From Saprospiraceae bacterium (GTDB lineage Bacteria; Bacteroidota; Bacteroidia; Chitinophagales; Saprospiraceae), in assembly GCA_022841345.1 (NCBI GenBank), contig JALHRR010000001.1, positions 1 to 64,000 on the forward strand: a DNA stretch of 64,000 nucleotides, read 5' to 3'. Both the position numbers and the translations under genes were made by a program. The notes under the pieces were generated by a model. The model did not search any database. It was given only the letters and a program-made list of their open reading frames with translations, and had not been told where the DNA came from. Position 1 is the first letter of the stretch. Every line of letters starts with the position of its first letter. Shown piece by piece: positions 9,995 to 20,500 of this stretch.

Positions 9995-11155
9995 ATGAAT
10001 ATATATCAACGTAAATCAAGGTGGAAAATATATCTCGCAGTAGTGGGTATCACCATCATTGGCTTATCAATGGGCTACACCCAGCATATAGCATCCAAAA
10101 TGGCCCAAAGAGAGAGAGATGCTATGGATATTTGGGTAGGGGCCTATGAGTTTCTCAATAATCTTCCCGATAATTCTGACGCAGATGTAACCTTCCAAAG
10201 TGATATCATGGCCGGCAACCAGCACATTCCTGTTATAGTAACGGATGGAAATGGGGAGATTCAATTGGCTAATAATTTTGGTGATAATGTTTCTGACGCT
10301 TATATCGCAAAACAACTTGAAAAGATAAAGAAGTCGGGCCACCCCCCAATTAAGCTGGACATATTGGGTGAAGTAACCTTTATTTATTACAAAAACTCTA
10401 TTATTCTGGACCGGCTTCGCTTTTTCCCTATCATTCAGGTTTTTCTTATTGCTGCATTTATCTCCCTCGGTTATCTTGGCTTTAGCAATGCTAGAAGAGC
10501 GGAGCAAAACAGAGTATGGGTCGGAATGGCAAAAGAAACAGCGCACCAACTGGGTACTCCTATCAGTGCGATGATAGCCTGGGTAGAATATCTGAGAACG
10601 CAGGATGATATGACTCCCTCTCATCATGAGATTTTGGGTGAATTGGAAAAGGATATCGTGAGATTAGAATTAATTGCGGATCGCTTTTCTAAAATAGGTT
10701 CAGCGCCTGAATTGAAGGAGGCAAATATTTTTGATGAATTGTTGAAGGTGAAGGAATACATGGAGAAACGTGCATCCAGAAAAGTTCGCTTTGTTTTTCC
10801 GGATAGCCGTCAGGAGCCTGTTTTGATCAAAATCAATGCACACCTTTTTGAGTGGGTAGTAGAAAATTTAATTCGGAATGCGCTGGATGCTATGGAGGGT
10901 GAAGGTGAAATTAAAGCCGAGGTTTCTCAGGAAGTTCATCACGTGGCGATAGATATTACAGATTCCGGTAAAGGAATTCCTACCAGTATGTTCAGAACTG
11001 TTTTCCAGCCTGGTTTTACCACGAAACAACGGGGCTGGGGTCTGGGACTCTCTCTGGCCAAAAGAATCATTGAAAATTACCATAGAGGAAAAATCTTCGT
11101 TAAAAGATCTGATCCCGGAAGAGGAACAACTTTCACTATCAAGCTACCTAAATAA
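9995..11155 (+). CDS. Membrane sensor histidine kinase
   Basis: A GTG start at 9977 would add six residues; ATG at 9995 (MNIYQRKSRWK) looks more natural. Two membrane segments (about residues 11-30 and 150-170) bracket a periplasmic sensor region of about 115 residues. The H-box is AKETAHQLGTP with phospho-acceptor His near 184. The HATPase domain shows an N-box (ENLIRNALDAM), G1 (DSGKGIP) and G2 (WGLGLSLAKRI). There is no receiver domain and no adjacent response regulator, so its partner is encoded elsewhere. It ends where mutY ends on the other strand, leaving no gap. The signal sensed is unknown. Confidence 0.9.
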   Translation: MNIYQRKSRWKIYLAVVGITIIGLSMGYTQHIASKMAQRERDAMDIWVGAYEFLNNLPDNSDADVTFQSDIMAGNQHIPVIVTDGNGEIQLANNFGDNVSDAYIAKQLEKIKKSGHPPIKLDILGEVTFIYYKNSIILDRLRFFPIIQVFLIAAFISLGYLGFSNARRAEQNRVWVGMAKETAHQLGTPISAMIAWVEYLRTQDDMTPSHHEILGELEKDIVRLELIADRFSKIGSAPELKEANIFDELLKVKEYMEKRASRKVRFVFPDSRQEPVLIKINAHLFEWVVENLIRNALDAMEGEGEIKAEVSQEVHHVAIDITDSGKGIPTSMFRTVFQPGFTTKQRGWGLGLSLAKRIIENYHRGKIFVKRSDPGRGTTFTIKLPK

Positions 11156-12229
11156 TTACTTTTCTCCGGAATTAAAAAGAAGCAACCACTCTTTTCGATT
11201 CATATAATCATGTATAATTCGTGGGAAGGGATATTCCTGCAATCTGCTAAGTTCAACTTTAATCCAGGAATCAGGTATCTCTTTTAAACGCGTTCTCGCC
11301 AACCTGTAAAAGGCTGCATAAATTGTGCGATGAGTGAGTTGTTGTTTTGTAGAAAACACAGGTATTATGTCCTGATAATTAATTCCGGTCCACAATACGG
11401 AGCCAGCATCGGGTAAAGGGTCTGTACTTTCAATGTGGGGATATTGATACAATCCTTGCCAAATATCCTTAGCTATGCGTTTTTCAATCCATACATGCCC
11501 GCCATCAATTACTTCAAAGAAATGAAAATATCGGCTCTGTTTGACAAGTCGCTTTGCTTTTACAGGTAATTCTTTTACCCTGCCGGTCTGATATGCCATA
11601 CATATAGATTGCATGTTACAATCCGGGCAATTGGGATTTTGTGGAACGCATTGCAAGGCTCCGAAATCCATGATTGCCTGATTAAATTGGGAAGCATGTT
11701 CAGAAGGCAACAAAGAACCGGCAAGCTTTTGAAAGCTCTTTTTACCCTCAGGAAGATCTATAGCTTGCTCTATCCCAAAAACCCTGGATAAAACCCTGAA
11801 TACATTCCCGTCTAAAACAGCACGCGGAAGTTCGTAAGCAAAACTGGCAATCGCTGCTGCAGTATAGGGTCCAATACCTTTTAATGATAGTAAACCTTCA
11901 TAAGTCTTTGGGAATTCACCACTGTATATATCCGCAACTTCTTTGGCAGTATGGTGTAGATTTCTTGCCCTGGAATAGTAACCAAGCCCTTCCCAGGCTT
12001 TGAATACATCTGATTCATCTGCAGCAGCCAGCTCAAAAACTGTTGGGAAAAGTTGAAGAAACCGCTCATAGTAGGGTAATCCCTGGGCTACACGAGTTTG
12101 TTGAAGGATGATTTCAGACAACCAGATCTGATAGGGGTCCTTACTGACCTTCCAGGGTAATTGCCTGTCATTTTCATGGTGCCAGGAGAGCAGGGTATGT
12201 ACAAAAAGGTAATTGGATTCAGGAAGCAT
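11156..12229 (-). CDS. mutY: A/G-specific adenine DNA glycosylase MutY
   Basis: MutY removes adenine mispaired with 8-oxoguanine. Visible features are the HhH region LKGIGPYTAAAIASFAY, followed by the catalytic VLDGNVFRVLSR Asp region, the 4Fe-4S ligands C-x6-C-x2-C-x5-C (CVPQNPNCPDCNMQSIC) and a C-terminal NUDIX-like 8-oxoG recognition domain. The open frame extends to 12262, but I choose ATG at 12229 (MLPESNYLF). The extra 11 codons overlap a terminator hairpin for the upstream sigma gene (12245-12272), and family members usually start just before this helix. Confidence 0.95.
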   Translation of the reverse strand: MLPESNYLFVHTLLSWHHENDRQLPWKVSKDPYQIWLSEIILQQTRVAQGLPYYERFLQLFPTVFELAAADESDVFKAWEGLGYYSRARNLHHTAKEVADIYSGEFPKTYEGLLSLKGIGPYTAAAIASFAYELPRAVLDGNVFRVLSRVFGIEQAIDLPEGKKSFQKLAGSLLPSEHASQFNQAIMDFGALQCVPQNPNCPDCNMQSICMAYQTGRVKELPVKAKRLVKQSRYFHFFEVIDGGHVWIEKRIAKDIWQGLYQYPHIESTDPLPDAGSVLWTGINYQDIIPVFSTKQQLTHRTIYAAFYRLARTRLKEIPDSWIKVELSRLQEYPFPRIIHDYMNRKEWLLLFNSGEK

Positions 12230-12244
12230 AGATGTAAAAGTAAA

Positions 12245-12272
12245 GAGTCTCCACTTTTTCAAGTGAAGACTC
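12245..12272 (-). terminator. Terminator of the ECF sigma gene
   Basis: GAGTCT-c-CACTT and AAGTG-a-AGACTC form an 11-bp stem with one mismatch and a 4-base loop. On the minus strand it is followed by TTTACTTTTA. It sits between the sigma gene stop (12304) and the chosen mutY start (12229). Confidence 0.65.
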
Positions 12273-12303
12273 TCAATTATTAACCCTAAAAATACTTAAA
12301 TTC

Positions 12304-12855
12304 TTAATTGTTAAGTGCCGGAGATTCTTTATCCCATGGCATAAACATTTTATCGTATCTGCGGTGGATTTGATCCTTCAGTTCTTTTCTGGCAAAAAAT
12401 ATTCTGCTCTTCACTGTTCCTAAAGGTAAGCTCAGTTCATCCGCTATTTCCTGATATTTGAAACCTTCATAGTGCATGACAAACGGCACTTTGAGGCTAT
12501 CATCCAGACTTTCTACCATTCCATTTAATTCATCCATGAGGATATTTGAATTGGCATCATTTTTTACAGTGACACTACCGGAATTAATATAGTGCATATT
12601 ATCGGTAGAATCCATTATGGTATTCGCCTTTACTTTCTTTCTGTAGTTATTTATGAAAATGTTTTTCATTATCGTAAACAACCAGGCTTTGAAATTGGTA
12701 CCCGGACGAAATTTATCTCTATTGGTCATCGCCCTGAATGCAGTCTCCTGGAACAAGTCCTTTGCGTCTTCCACATTTTTAGTGAGGCTGTAGGCAAATG
12801 ATTGAAGGATTCTTGACAACTGGCCGAATTGGACATTAAATTCAATTGTGGACAT
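12304..12855 (-). CDS. ECF-family RNA polymerase sigma factor
   Basis: This 183-aa sigma-70 factor has region 2 at about 15-80 (DLFQETAFRAM, FKAWLFTIMKNIFINNYRK) and region 4 at about 115-170 (MHYEGFKYQEIADELSLPLGTVKSRIFFARKEL). The intact helix-turn-helix suggests it is functional. No anti-sigma gene is adjacent. A good TTG-N20-TAnnTTTG promoter lies upstream, so transcription by the housekeeping sigma is likely. Regulon unknown. Confidence 0.95.
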   Translation of the reverse strand: MSTIEFNVQFGQLSRILQSFAYSLTKNVEDAKDLFQETAFRAMTNRDKFRPGTNFKAWLFTIMKNIFINNYRKKVKANTIMDSTDNMHYINSGSVTVKNDANSNILMDELNGMVESLDDSLKVPFVMHYEGFKYQEIADELSLPLGTVKSRIFFARKELKDQIHRRYDKMFMPWDKESPALNN

Positions 12856-12893
12856 GACAAGCGTTTTTTGTTTAATAATTAATTAAGACCTTC

Positions 12894-12924
12894 CAAAAAT
12901 ACGGTTTTGTTTAACAGAAAGCAA
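12894..12924 (-). promoter_or_regulatory. Promoter of the ECF sigma gene
   Basis: On the minus strand TTG (12924-12922) is followed after 20 bases by TATTTTTG (12901-12894), matching the Bacteroidota consensus. The start codon at 12855 is 38 bases downstream. Confidence 0.6.
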
Positions 12925-13047
12925 GTAACAATTAAACAAAACTTCAAATAATGTCCCTCCGGAAATCCATTTTAATACAACATAGCACTATAAAGACAAG
13001 ACAATCAACCAAATAGGAACAAAAAATTAAATGGTTAAGGTTATGTT

Positions 13048-13071
13048 AATTTTCAATTTAAATTGAAAATT
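13048..13071. promoter_or_regulatory. Perfect 24-base palindrome
   Basis: AATTTTCAATTT (13048-13059) is followed directly by its exact reverse complement (13060-13071). It lies in the 393-base gap between the divergent sigma and lpxK genes. It could be an operator for either gene. No T-tract of terminator type is positioned for a known gene. The rest of this gap shows only the two promoters. Confidence 0.5.
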
Positions 13072-13195
13072 GCGAAAAACTATAAGTGTACTGTTTATGT
13101 TTTGGCTGGTATTAGGGACATAACAATTAACAAATTCTGTTTAAGCTAAACAAACTGATTTTGTTTAAGTCAGCTGAAGCAGATCTTGAAAGCAA

Positions 13196-13224
13196 TTGCT
13201 ATTGAGATATTTCTATTACTTTTG
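13196..13224 (+). promoter_or_regulatory. Promoter of lpxK
   Basis: TTG (13196-13198), 18 bases, then TACTTTTG (13217-13224). It places transcription about 18 bases before ATG 13249 and so argues against the longer TTG-started frame at 13186. Confidence 0.5.
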
Positions 13225-13248
13225 AAAGCATTATTCACAAACAACATT

Positions 13249-14316
13249 ATGTTCAGAACAAGGATTATACAAATTTTATTGCTCCCTTTCTCCCTTATAT
13301 ACGGAGTAGGTGTGGCATTCAGAAACTGGATGTACAATAATGATTTGTTAAAAGGCGTAAAATTTGATCTTCCTGTCATCTCAGTTGGAAACCTCAGCGT
13401 CGGAGGAGCTGGAAAAACACCTCACATAGAATACCTGATTATTTTACTGAAGGACCATATTCAGTTAGGAACAATGAGCAGGGGTTACAAAAGAAAAACA
13501 ACCGGGTTTTTAGAAGTAACCGGCATGATGGATGCTGAAACCAGTGGTGATGAACCTTTACAGTTCAAACGAAAATTTCCCGAAGTAGCTGTTTCAGTTT
13601 CAGAAAGCCGGTCATTGGGGATACCAAGGCTGGTAGGATTGTATCCTGATATGCAATGTATATTGCTTGATGATGCATTTCAGCACCGTGGTGTAATTCC
13701 CGGTAAGAATATCCTGTTAACTGATTATAGCCATCTGTACACCAGAGATTTTTTATTACCATCAGGAAGGCTGAGAGAATGGCCTTCAGCTGCTAAGAGG
13801 GCAGACATCATTATAGTTACAAAATGTCCTTCTGACCCTGCATTGATGGATCGTGAGGCAGTCATTAAAGAGTTGAAACCCCTTCCCAATCAGAAAGTTT
13901 ATTTCTCTTATTATGAATACGGACATCCCTATTATATATACAATGGCAATCAAAGGGTCCGTCTGAACCCTGAGCTGAATGTATTGCTCGTAAGTGCCAT
14001 TGCAGGGACAGATTATCTTACGCAATATCTTGAAAAACATACAAATGTGCTGAAATCTCTTTCCTTTGAAGATCACCATGACTTTACAAATCATGAAATG
14101 GGTCAGCTCAAAAAAGTGTACGATAACATGGGTGTAGAAAACAGGATAATTCTGACGACTGAAAAAGATGCTATTCGGATGGATAAACATAGAACGTTTT
14201 TGCATCAGGAGCAACTACCTGTCTTTGCACTGCCTTTGAGAGTGAAGTTCCACGGGGAAGATGGAGATTTATTTGATGAAGAGATCAGAAATTATTTATT
14301 GGAATTTACAGTGTAA
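13249..14316 (+). CDS. lpxK: Tetraacyldisaccharide 4'-kinase LpxK
   Basis: LpxK phosphorylates the 4' position of the lipid A precursor disaccharide-1-phosphate at the inner membrane. The 355-aa product has an N-terminal membrane-associated helix (FRTRIIQILLLPFSLIYG), the Walker A motif GNLSVGGAGKTP and, further on, DDAFQHRGVIP, which carries the family DDxxQHR signature. The start at ATG 13249 is preferred over TTG 13186 because of the promoter position and family length. A weak hairpin AAGAAC/GTTCTT with TT follows the stop (about 14327-14344). A lipid A pathway implies a Gram-negative envelope. Confidence 0.95.
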   Translation: MFRTRIIQILLLPFSLIYGVGVAFRNWMYNNDLLKGVKFDLPVISVGNLSVGGAGKTPHIEYLIILLKDHIQLGTMSRGYKRKTTGFLEVTGMMDAETSGDEPLQFKRKFPEVAVSVSESRSLGIPRLVGLYPDMQCILLDDAFQHRGVIPGKNILLTDYSHLYTRDFLLPSGRLREWPSAAKRADIIIVTKCPSDPALMDREAVIKELKPLPNQKVYFSYYEYGHPYYIYNGNQRVRLNPELNVLLVSAIAGTDYLTQYLEKHTNVLKSLSFEDHHDFTNHEMGQLKKVYDNMGVENRIILTTEKDAIRMDKHRTFLHQEQLPVFALPLRVKFHGEDGDLFDEEIRNYLLEFTV

Positions 14317-14452
14317 GCTTATACAAGAACATAAGTTCTTTTAAAACTTGCCCCTTTGATGTAGTGTCAAACGGCTTTCTTTCAAGATTTATTTCTATTG
14401 CATTTTTCACAATGCCAGCAGCAGCTTCTTTTACCAGCCATAAATAAAAAAA
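14314..14452 (-). pseudogene. Probable orphan C-terminal coding remnant
   Basis: On the minus strand an open frame of about 46 codons without a start reads LWLVKEAAAGIVKNAIEI, then NLERKPFDTTSKGQVLKE, and ends at a TAA overlapping the lpxK stop. It has a protein-like, helical composition quite unlike a random frame. It begins abruptly at the terminator of the 2561-aa gene. I cannot name the family. It may be the truncated tail of a gene that once lay convergent with lpxK; chance is possible at this length. Confidence 0.4.
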
Positions 14453-14482
14453 GGATCAACTGTGTTATCAGCTGATCCTTTT
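14449..14482 (-). terminator. Rho-independent terminator of the 2561-aa gene
   Basis: AAAGGATCA and TGATCCTTT form a 9-bp stem. On the minus strand it is followed by a run of seven T's. It lies 26 bases past the stop of the giant secreted protein gene. Confidence 0.8.
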
Positions 14483-14507
14483 CTTATAAGGTTAAAATAA
14501 ATAGGGC

Positions 14508-17500
14508 TTAATGCATCTTGATCAATTTCTTAGTCACTGATTTACCATCCAGTTCAACTTTTATCCAGTAAACGCCCGGAAGCCAGTTAGTAATATCGAG
14601 TGAAGTATGACCACCCGCGAGCCTTTGCTGATCCATAACATTTCCCAGAGCATTGAATGCTGTTACGGTTAATATTTTAGAATCTGACACTTCAGGTGTT
14701 GCAACCATCACCCATTGTTGGGCAGGGTTTGGATACAATTCGACCAATAATTCATCTTCCATATCTTCAGGAATATCACCTTTAAATGGACGAGGAATAC
14801 TATTAGTGCCCACCACAGTGACATTATCAAACCAGGCCTGATTGTTGACGGAATTGTTGATGCTTTCAGAAAGCATACCTACAGTAATACAATTGGCCAT
14901 GGAAATAGTGGCAGTAAATGCGAAATCCCAATCTACCCCATTTACACTGGTAAATCCGGTAAATACATTTCCTACTCTCGTCATTCTCAACCAACTTGGC
15001 GGATTTGGTTTGTTCAATAAAACCTGTTGCATAGCCCCGTTAGTGACCAATCTAACTTGTCTTCTAAGGATATTTGTAAGCTGAGTTTTTAAGCTGGCTC
15101 TTTTGGATCCCGGAAGCAAAGTTTCTCTGAATTCAACCCCGGCTAATCCACCTCCAATGATGTTTGACACATGGACCGTTATTGAACCATCACCACAAAT
15201 TGTTTGGTGCAGGTAATTCTGTTTGTCTGCTGTAGGTGTTGGGAAGCCTGTACTGCTTACCTCAAATGTACCTTCAGCCAGACAAGGAATGGCTTGAGCT
15301 CCTCCGGGAGCACCTCCTATAGAAGTGTTAGTCCATGGTGCAGGAATTGAATTGTCTTCATCTACAGTAATCATAGCAATACAAGTATCTCTGTATCCAC
15401 ATGAATCTCTCACAATTACCTGTACCGGAATTGTTTGATCAAGTACATCACAATCAACTGTAGCAGGAGTAATGCTCAGGACTGTAAGTGGTCCCGGACA
15501 GTTATCTGAAGAAGCTCCTGCATCAAATACATCCGAAGGCAGTAATTGATAAGGTCCTGAAATATTGACAAACACAGTTCCGGTCTTGCACACAGCTACC
15601 GGCGGAGTGTTATCTATGCGTGTAAAGTATGTATATGAAGAGCTATTGCTGCATCCGTCTGTCACTGTAACGACTACCTGGGCATCACATACCCCCGTTG
15701 TAGAAACGCTGAAAGTAAGTGAACTTGGACAGTCATCTTCTGCTGTAGTTGCAGCCAATGCTGCTGCTTCGGCTGCAGCTTGATTAGGATAACATCCTGC
15801 TATTGTACCCGGAATGATGGTAGGGCCTACACTGTCGACTCTTGTGTTATAATTTACGCTGGAACTGTTTCCACATTCGTCAGTAACGGTTACAGTAATG
15901 ACAGCCTGGCAAGATCCCACTGTCGAAGCAGTTTCAGTTAATACACCCGGGCAATTGTCAGTTGCCGTGGTAGCTGCTATGGCGGCGGCTTCAGCAGCCG
16001 ATACATTATTATAGCAGGCAGCAATAGTTCCGGCTGTGACAACAGGAGGAGTATTATCAATTCTGGTGTTATATGATGTGGAAGAAGAATTACCACAGAA
16101 ATCTGTAGCTGTTACGGTTATCAGGGCACTGCAATCCCCACTTGTTGTTACTGAAAAGCTAATCGTCCCCGGACAATTATCTGTTGCAGTTGTAGCTGCA
16201 AGTGCAGCAGCCTCAGCGGCTGCCTGTGTCAGATAACATGATTCGATAGTACCTGTAGTAATAACTGGAGCAGTATTATCAATTCGTGTATTATAGGTGG
16301 TAGTGGACGAATTTCCGCAACCATCGGTGGCGGTAACTGTGATGACAGCACTACAATCTCCGGAAGTAATCGCAAAATAATTAATTGTTCCAGGACAATT
16401 ATCCGTGGCACTGGTTGCTGAAATTGCTGCCGCTTCAGCTAAAGCGACTGATGGGTAGCAACTTGCAATCGTTCCTGTTGTGATTACCGGTGGAGTATTA
16501 TCAATTCTGGTATTATAAGTTACAGAGGCACTGTTGCCACAACCATCAGTTGTAGTTACTGTGATGACCGCACTGCAGCTCCCTGCTGTGCTGGCAGTTT
16601 CTGTAAGAGTACCAGGGCAATTATCGGTGGCTGATGTGGCTGCTAAAGCAGCGGCTTCTGCAGCTGCAACTGTCGGATAACATGCAGCAATACCTCCGCT
16701 TGTAACTGTCGGAGGAGTATTGTCAATTCTGGTATCATAGGTAGTAAAGGCAGAATTACCACAACCATCCGTTACGGTGACTGTAATAACGGCCGCGCAA
16801 GTACCTGTCGTAGTTGCAGTAAATGTTAAGGAAGAAGGACAATCATCAGAAGCACCTGTTGCTGCAATAGCGGCAGCTTCAGCTGCTGCTACTGTTGGGT
16901 AGCATGAAGCGATACTTCCTTTTACAACTATTGGTCCGGCATTATCTATTCTGGTATTGTAAATGACACTTGCAGAGTTACCGCATTCATCAGTTGTTGT
17001 TACAGTAATTACTGCGTCACATGTACCTGTGGTTGATACGGTTTCGTTTAGCACTCCCGGGCAATTGTCTGTAGCCGTCGTAGCTGTTAAAGCAGCCGCT
17101 TCAGCAGCTGCTACCGTTGGATAGCAAGCGGCAATAGTGCCCTGTGTGACAGTTGGTGCTGTATTATCAATTCTGGTATTATATGTTGTTGTCGCAGAAT
17201 TACCACAGAAATCAGTTCCGGTTACAGTTACAATTGCTGAACAGTCACCTGTTGTACTGGCAGTCAAAGTCACAGATCCAAGGCAATTGTCAGATGCAGT
17301 GGTAGCTGCAATGGCAGCCGCTTCAGCAGCTGCAACGCTCGGATAACATGCACTTATCATCCCCGGAGTCAAGACTGGTGGAGTATTATCTATAATAGTA
17401 TTATAAGTCACCGAACTGGAATTTCCACATCCGTCTGTCGTAGTAACAGTGATAATTGCTGCGCAAGTCCCAACTGTAGATGCAGTTTCAGTCAGGGTTC

Positions 17501-20500
17501 CGGGGCAATTATCTGTAGCTGTGGTAGCTGCCAAAGCAGCAGCTTCGGCAGCTGCAACAGTTGGATAACATGATGCTATAGTTCCCGGCGTAACGTCAGG
17601 TGGAGTATTGTCAATTCTTGTGTTATAGGTAGTGCTTGACTGATTTCCACATCCATCTGTAGCTGTTACCGTTACGATGGCGCTGCAATCACCGGCAGTA
17701 CTAACACCATATGTCACAGGGCCGCTACAATTATCCATAGCTGAAGTCGCAGCGAGTGCGGCAGCTTCTGCTGCTGCCACTGTTGGATAGCAAGCAGCTA
17801 TGGTTCCTGTAGTAATAACAGGTGCTGTATTATCAATTCTCGTAGAATAGGTGGTCTGGTCTGTTCTGCTGCATCCATCTGTAACAGTTACTGTGATAAT
17901 AGCAGTACAGTCCCCGGCTGTTGATGCAGTATAAATTAAGGAACCCGGACAATTGTCTGTGGCAGTTGTCGCAGCAATAGCGGCTGCCTCAGCTAATGCC
18001 GCTGTTGGATAGCATGCAGCAATGGTACCGGTACCAGTGATCTCAGGATCTGAGTCATCAATGACTGTTGAATATGTTGTGGTAGAAAAGTTACCGCATA
18101 TATCTGTGGCACTTACCGTAATGATGGCAGTACAGGTTCCTGAAGTCGAAGCAGCATAAGTAATGGTTCCTGGACAGTTATCCATTGCACTGGTTGCAGC
18201 CACAGCTGCTGCTTCCGCCAGACCTACTGAATTGTAACAGGAATTGATGGTTCCCGGTGTAATAACAGGAGGTGTATTATCAACTCTTGATTCATAGGTT
18301 GTCGTGGATGAATTGCCGGCCAAATCAGTTACTGTTACAGTAACAATTGCAGTGCAGGTACCGGCTGTACTTGCTGTGAAAGCCAATGCACCCGGACAAT
18401 TATCCATTGCTGTTGTATTGGCAATAGCAGCAGTTTCCAAAGCAGCTACTGTAGGATAGCATGCTGCTACTGTTCCCGGGGTAATGACCGGCGGTGTAAG
18501 GTCATTGACAGTGACTGTATGGGTGCAGGACGCCATATTTCCGTTTACATCACTGATTTGGTAAGTGCGTGTATAAACATTAACTAATACAGTTTCACCC
18601 AGGTACGTAAAACTACCATTATTAATACCACAATTATCACTCACGCTACCTCCTGCAGCGGTAAAGGCGGTCAGATCCGCGTAAGGAGGAAAGTCATTAA
18701 TATCACATGGAGTGGATGCAGGTGCAGGACAATTAATTGTAGGCAGGTCATCGTCATTTACTTCCACTATGATGGCACATGTATTGGTATTATTGTTAGC
18801 ATCTGTCACAGTCCAGAGAATCTGGGTTGATCCTATAGGTAAAACTGCTCCCGCAAGTGAAGCTGCGCCATTAAAGTCATTGCTGAGAGTGGCTCCGGGG
18901 CAGTTATCAGAAAAACTTGGGTTAAATTCTGTACCCTGAACAGTATAACTACAATTACCCAGATTCGTTCCACGGCTAAAAGGTCCCCCGGGGCAAGTAA
19001 CAGTAGGAATTTGATTATCTGTAACGGTCACTGTAAATGAACATGTTGCATTTGGAAGGTTTCCATTGCTCGCAGTAACGTCAACCGTCGTAGTACCAAT
19101 TGGGAACACATGAGGCGAAGTAATTACTGTCATACCGATCCTGTAGGTCAAAGTCGGACTTGGACATCCAACTGCAATGGCGGCAAAAGTTTCTGAAGCC
19201 GTACAGGCATCCGGATCCGTATCTGTGTTAATATTGCCGGGACAAGATGTAATTGTTGGTGCAATTTGTAATGCAGTCACGGTGGGATTAGCAGGTCCTG
19301 CCACACCCGGATCATCGGTCAGTACACTTGTGAAATTTCCTCCGGATACGGTACCCTGATTACTCACTGAACATACTCCCAATGGAAAAGGATCATTGAC
19401 GGTAACATCAAATTGGATAGTAATATCCTTGGCAGGCGGTAAATTAAAGCCTGTTGGGGCACCTACGATTACTGTTTCACCGGCCATCATGGAGAAAGCA
19501 ATTTCCGGCTCTTCTATGCCAAAATCAGTATTTTCATCATCTGTAGCTACTTCCGGATTGAATATGGCTTGTTCAGGAGTCACTCCGGCTTCATCAATAG
19601 CTAAAGCGTCGATCATACCTCCTGCAAGTGGCGTTGCATGAGCAGGTGCATTACAAGTGTTCCCAAAAGTAATTGCTGCAGGTGCAGTTGCGGATCCAAC
19701 AATGTTACCATTTGGTGGTGCAGTGTTACCCAGCCCAGTCCACCACGCTAATCCAACCGGACCCGTTCCATGCAAATTCATAAATCCTGTAGGGTCTATA
19801 ATCCTTGCTCTGAAGGCACGGGAAACCCCGGGAGATAACGTAATAGAATTGTTTATGATATTGCCGCAAATTGTGTTGGTTTGTGTACCGGAAGTAGATG
19901 ATCCCACTCTTAATTCAACACCTTCTAAACCAGCAGCATTTACATCACTAATGTCATTATTATCTAAGGTTAAGTCTAGTCTGCTGCTGGAATTAGTTCC
20001 TAAACGGGATACTAATATAACGGGTATTTCCAAATTAGTGGAAGAAATCACAGGATTATTTTTCACCTCGACCCTTGATGTTCCGTTCCCTTCCTGGAGT
20101 ATTCTAATATTAGAGAAATTTGTGGCACCAGGCGAATTGTGAGTAATTGATGCATTGTTGTTTACCCTTCCATTTATGACAGATGTATTCTGAGTGGATG
20201 CAAGGACAGCCACTTCTCCCTGAGCTTCAATTGCAGTGTTATTATTGATATTGTAGTTCATTGTGGAGGTTCCAACGGATCCAACTTCAACACCCGCCAT
20301 TGGATTACCAAAATTTTGAATACTGGAATTGGTGATGTTTAAGTCGAAAGTTGAATTTCCTTCCGCTAAGCATTGTATTGCTTTGCTACCTGCTCTGTGG
20401 AAGGAGCTGTTATTTAAAGTTACTGTGGCAGAAGAATTGCTCAAGGTTCTCATTTCAAAGCAGTCAAACCTGGCTACATCATAAGCGGTATTAGAAAAAC

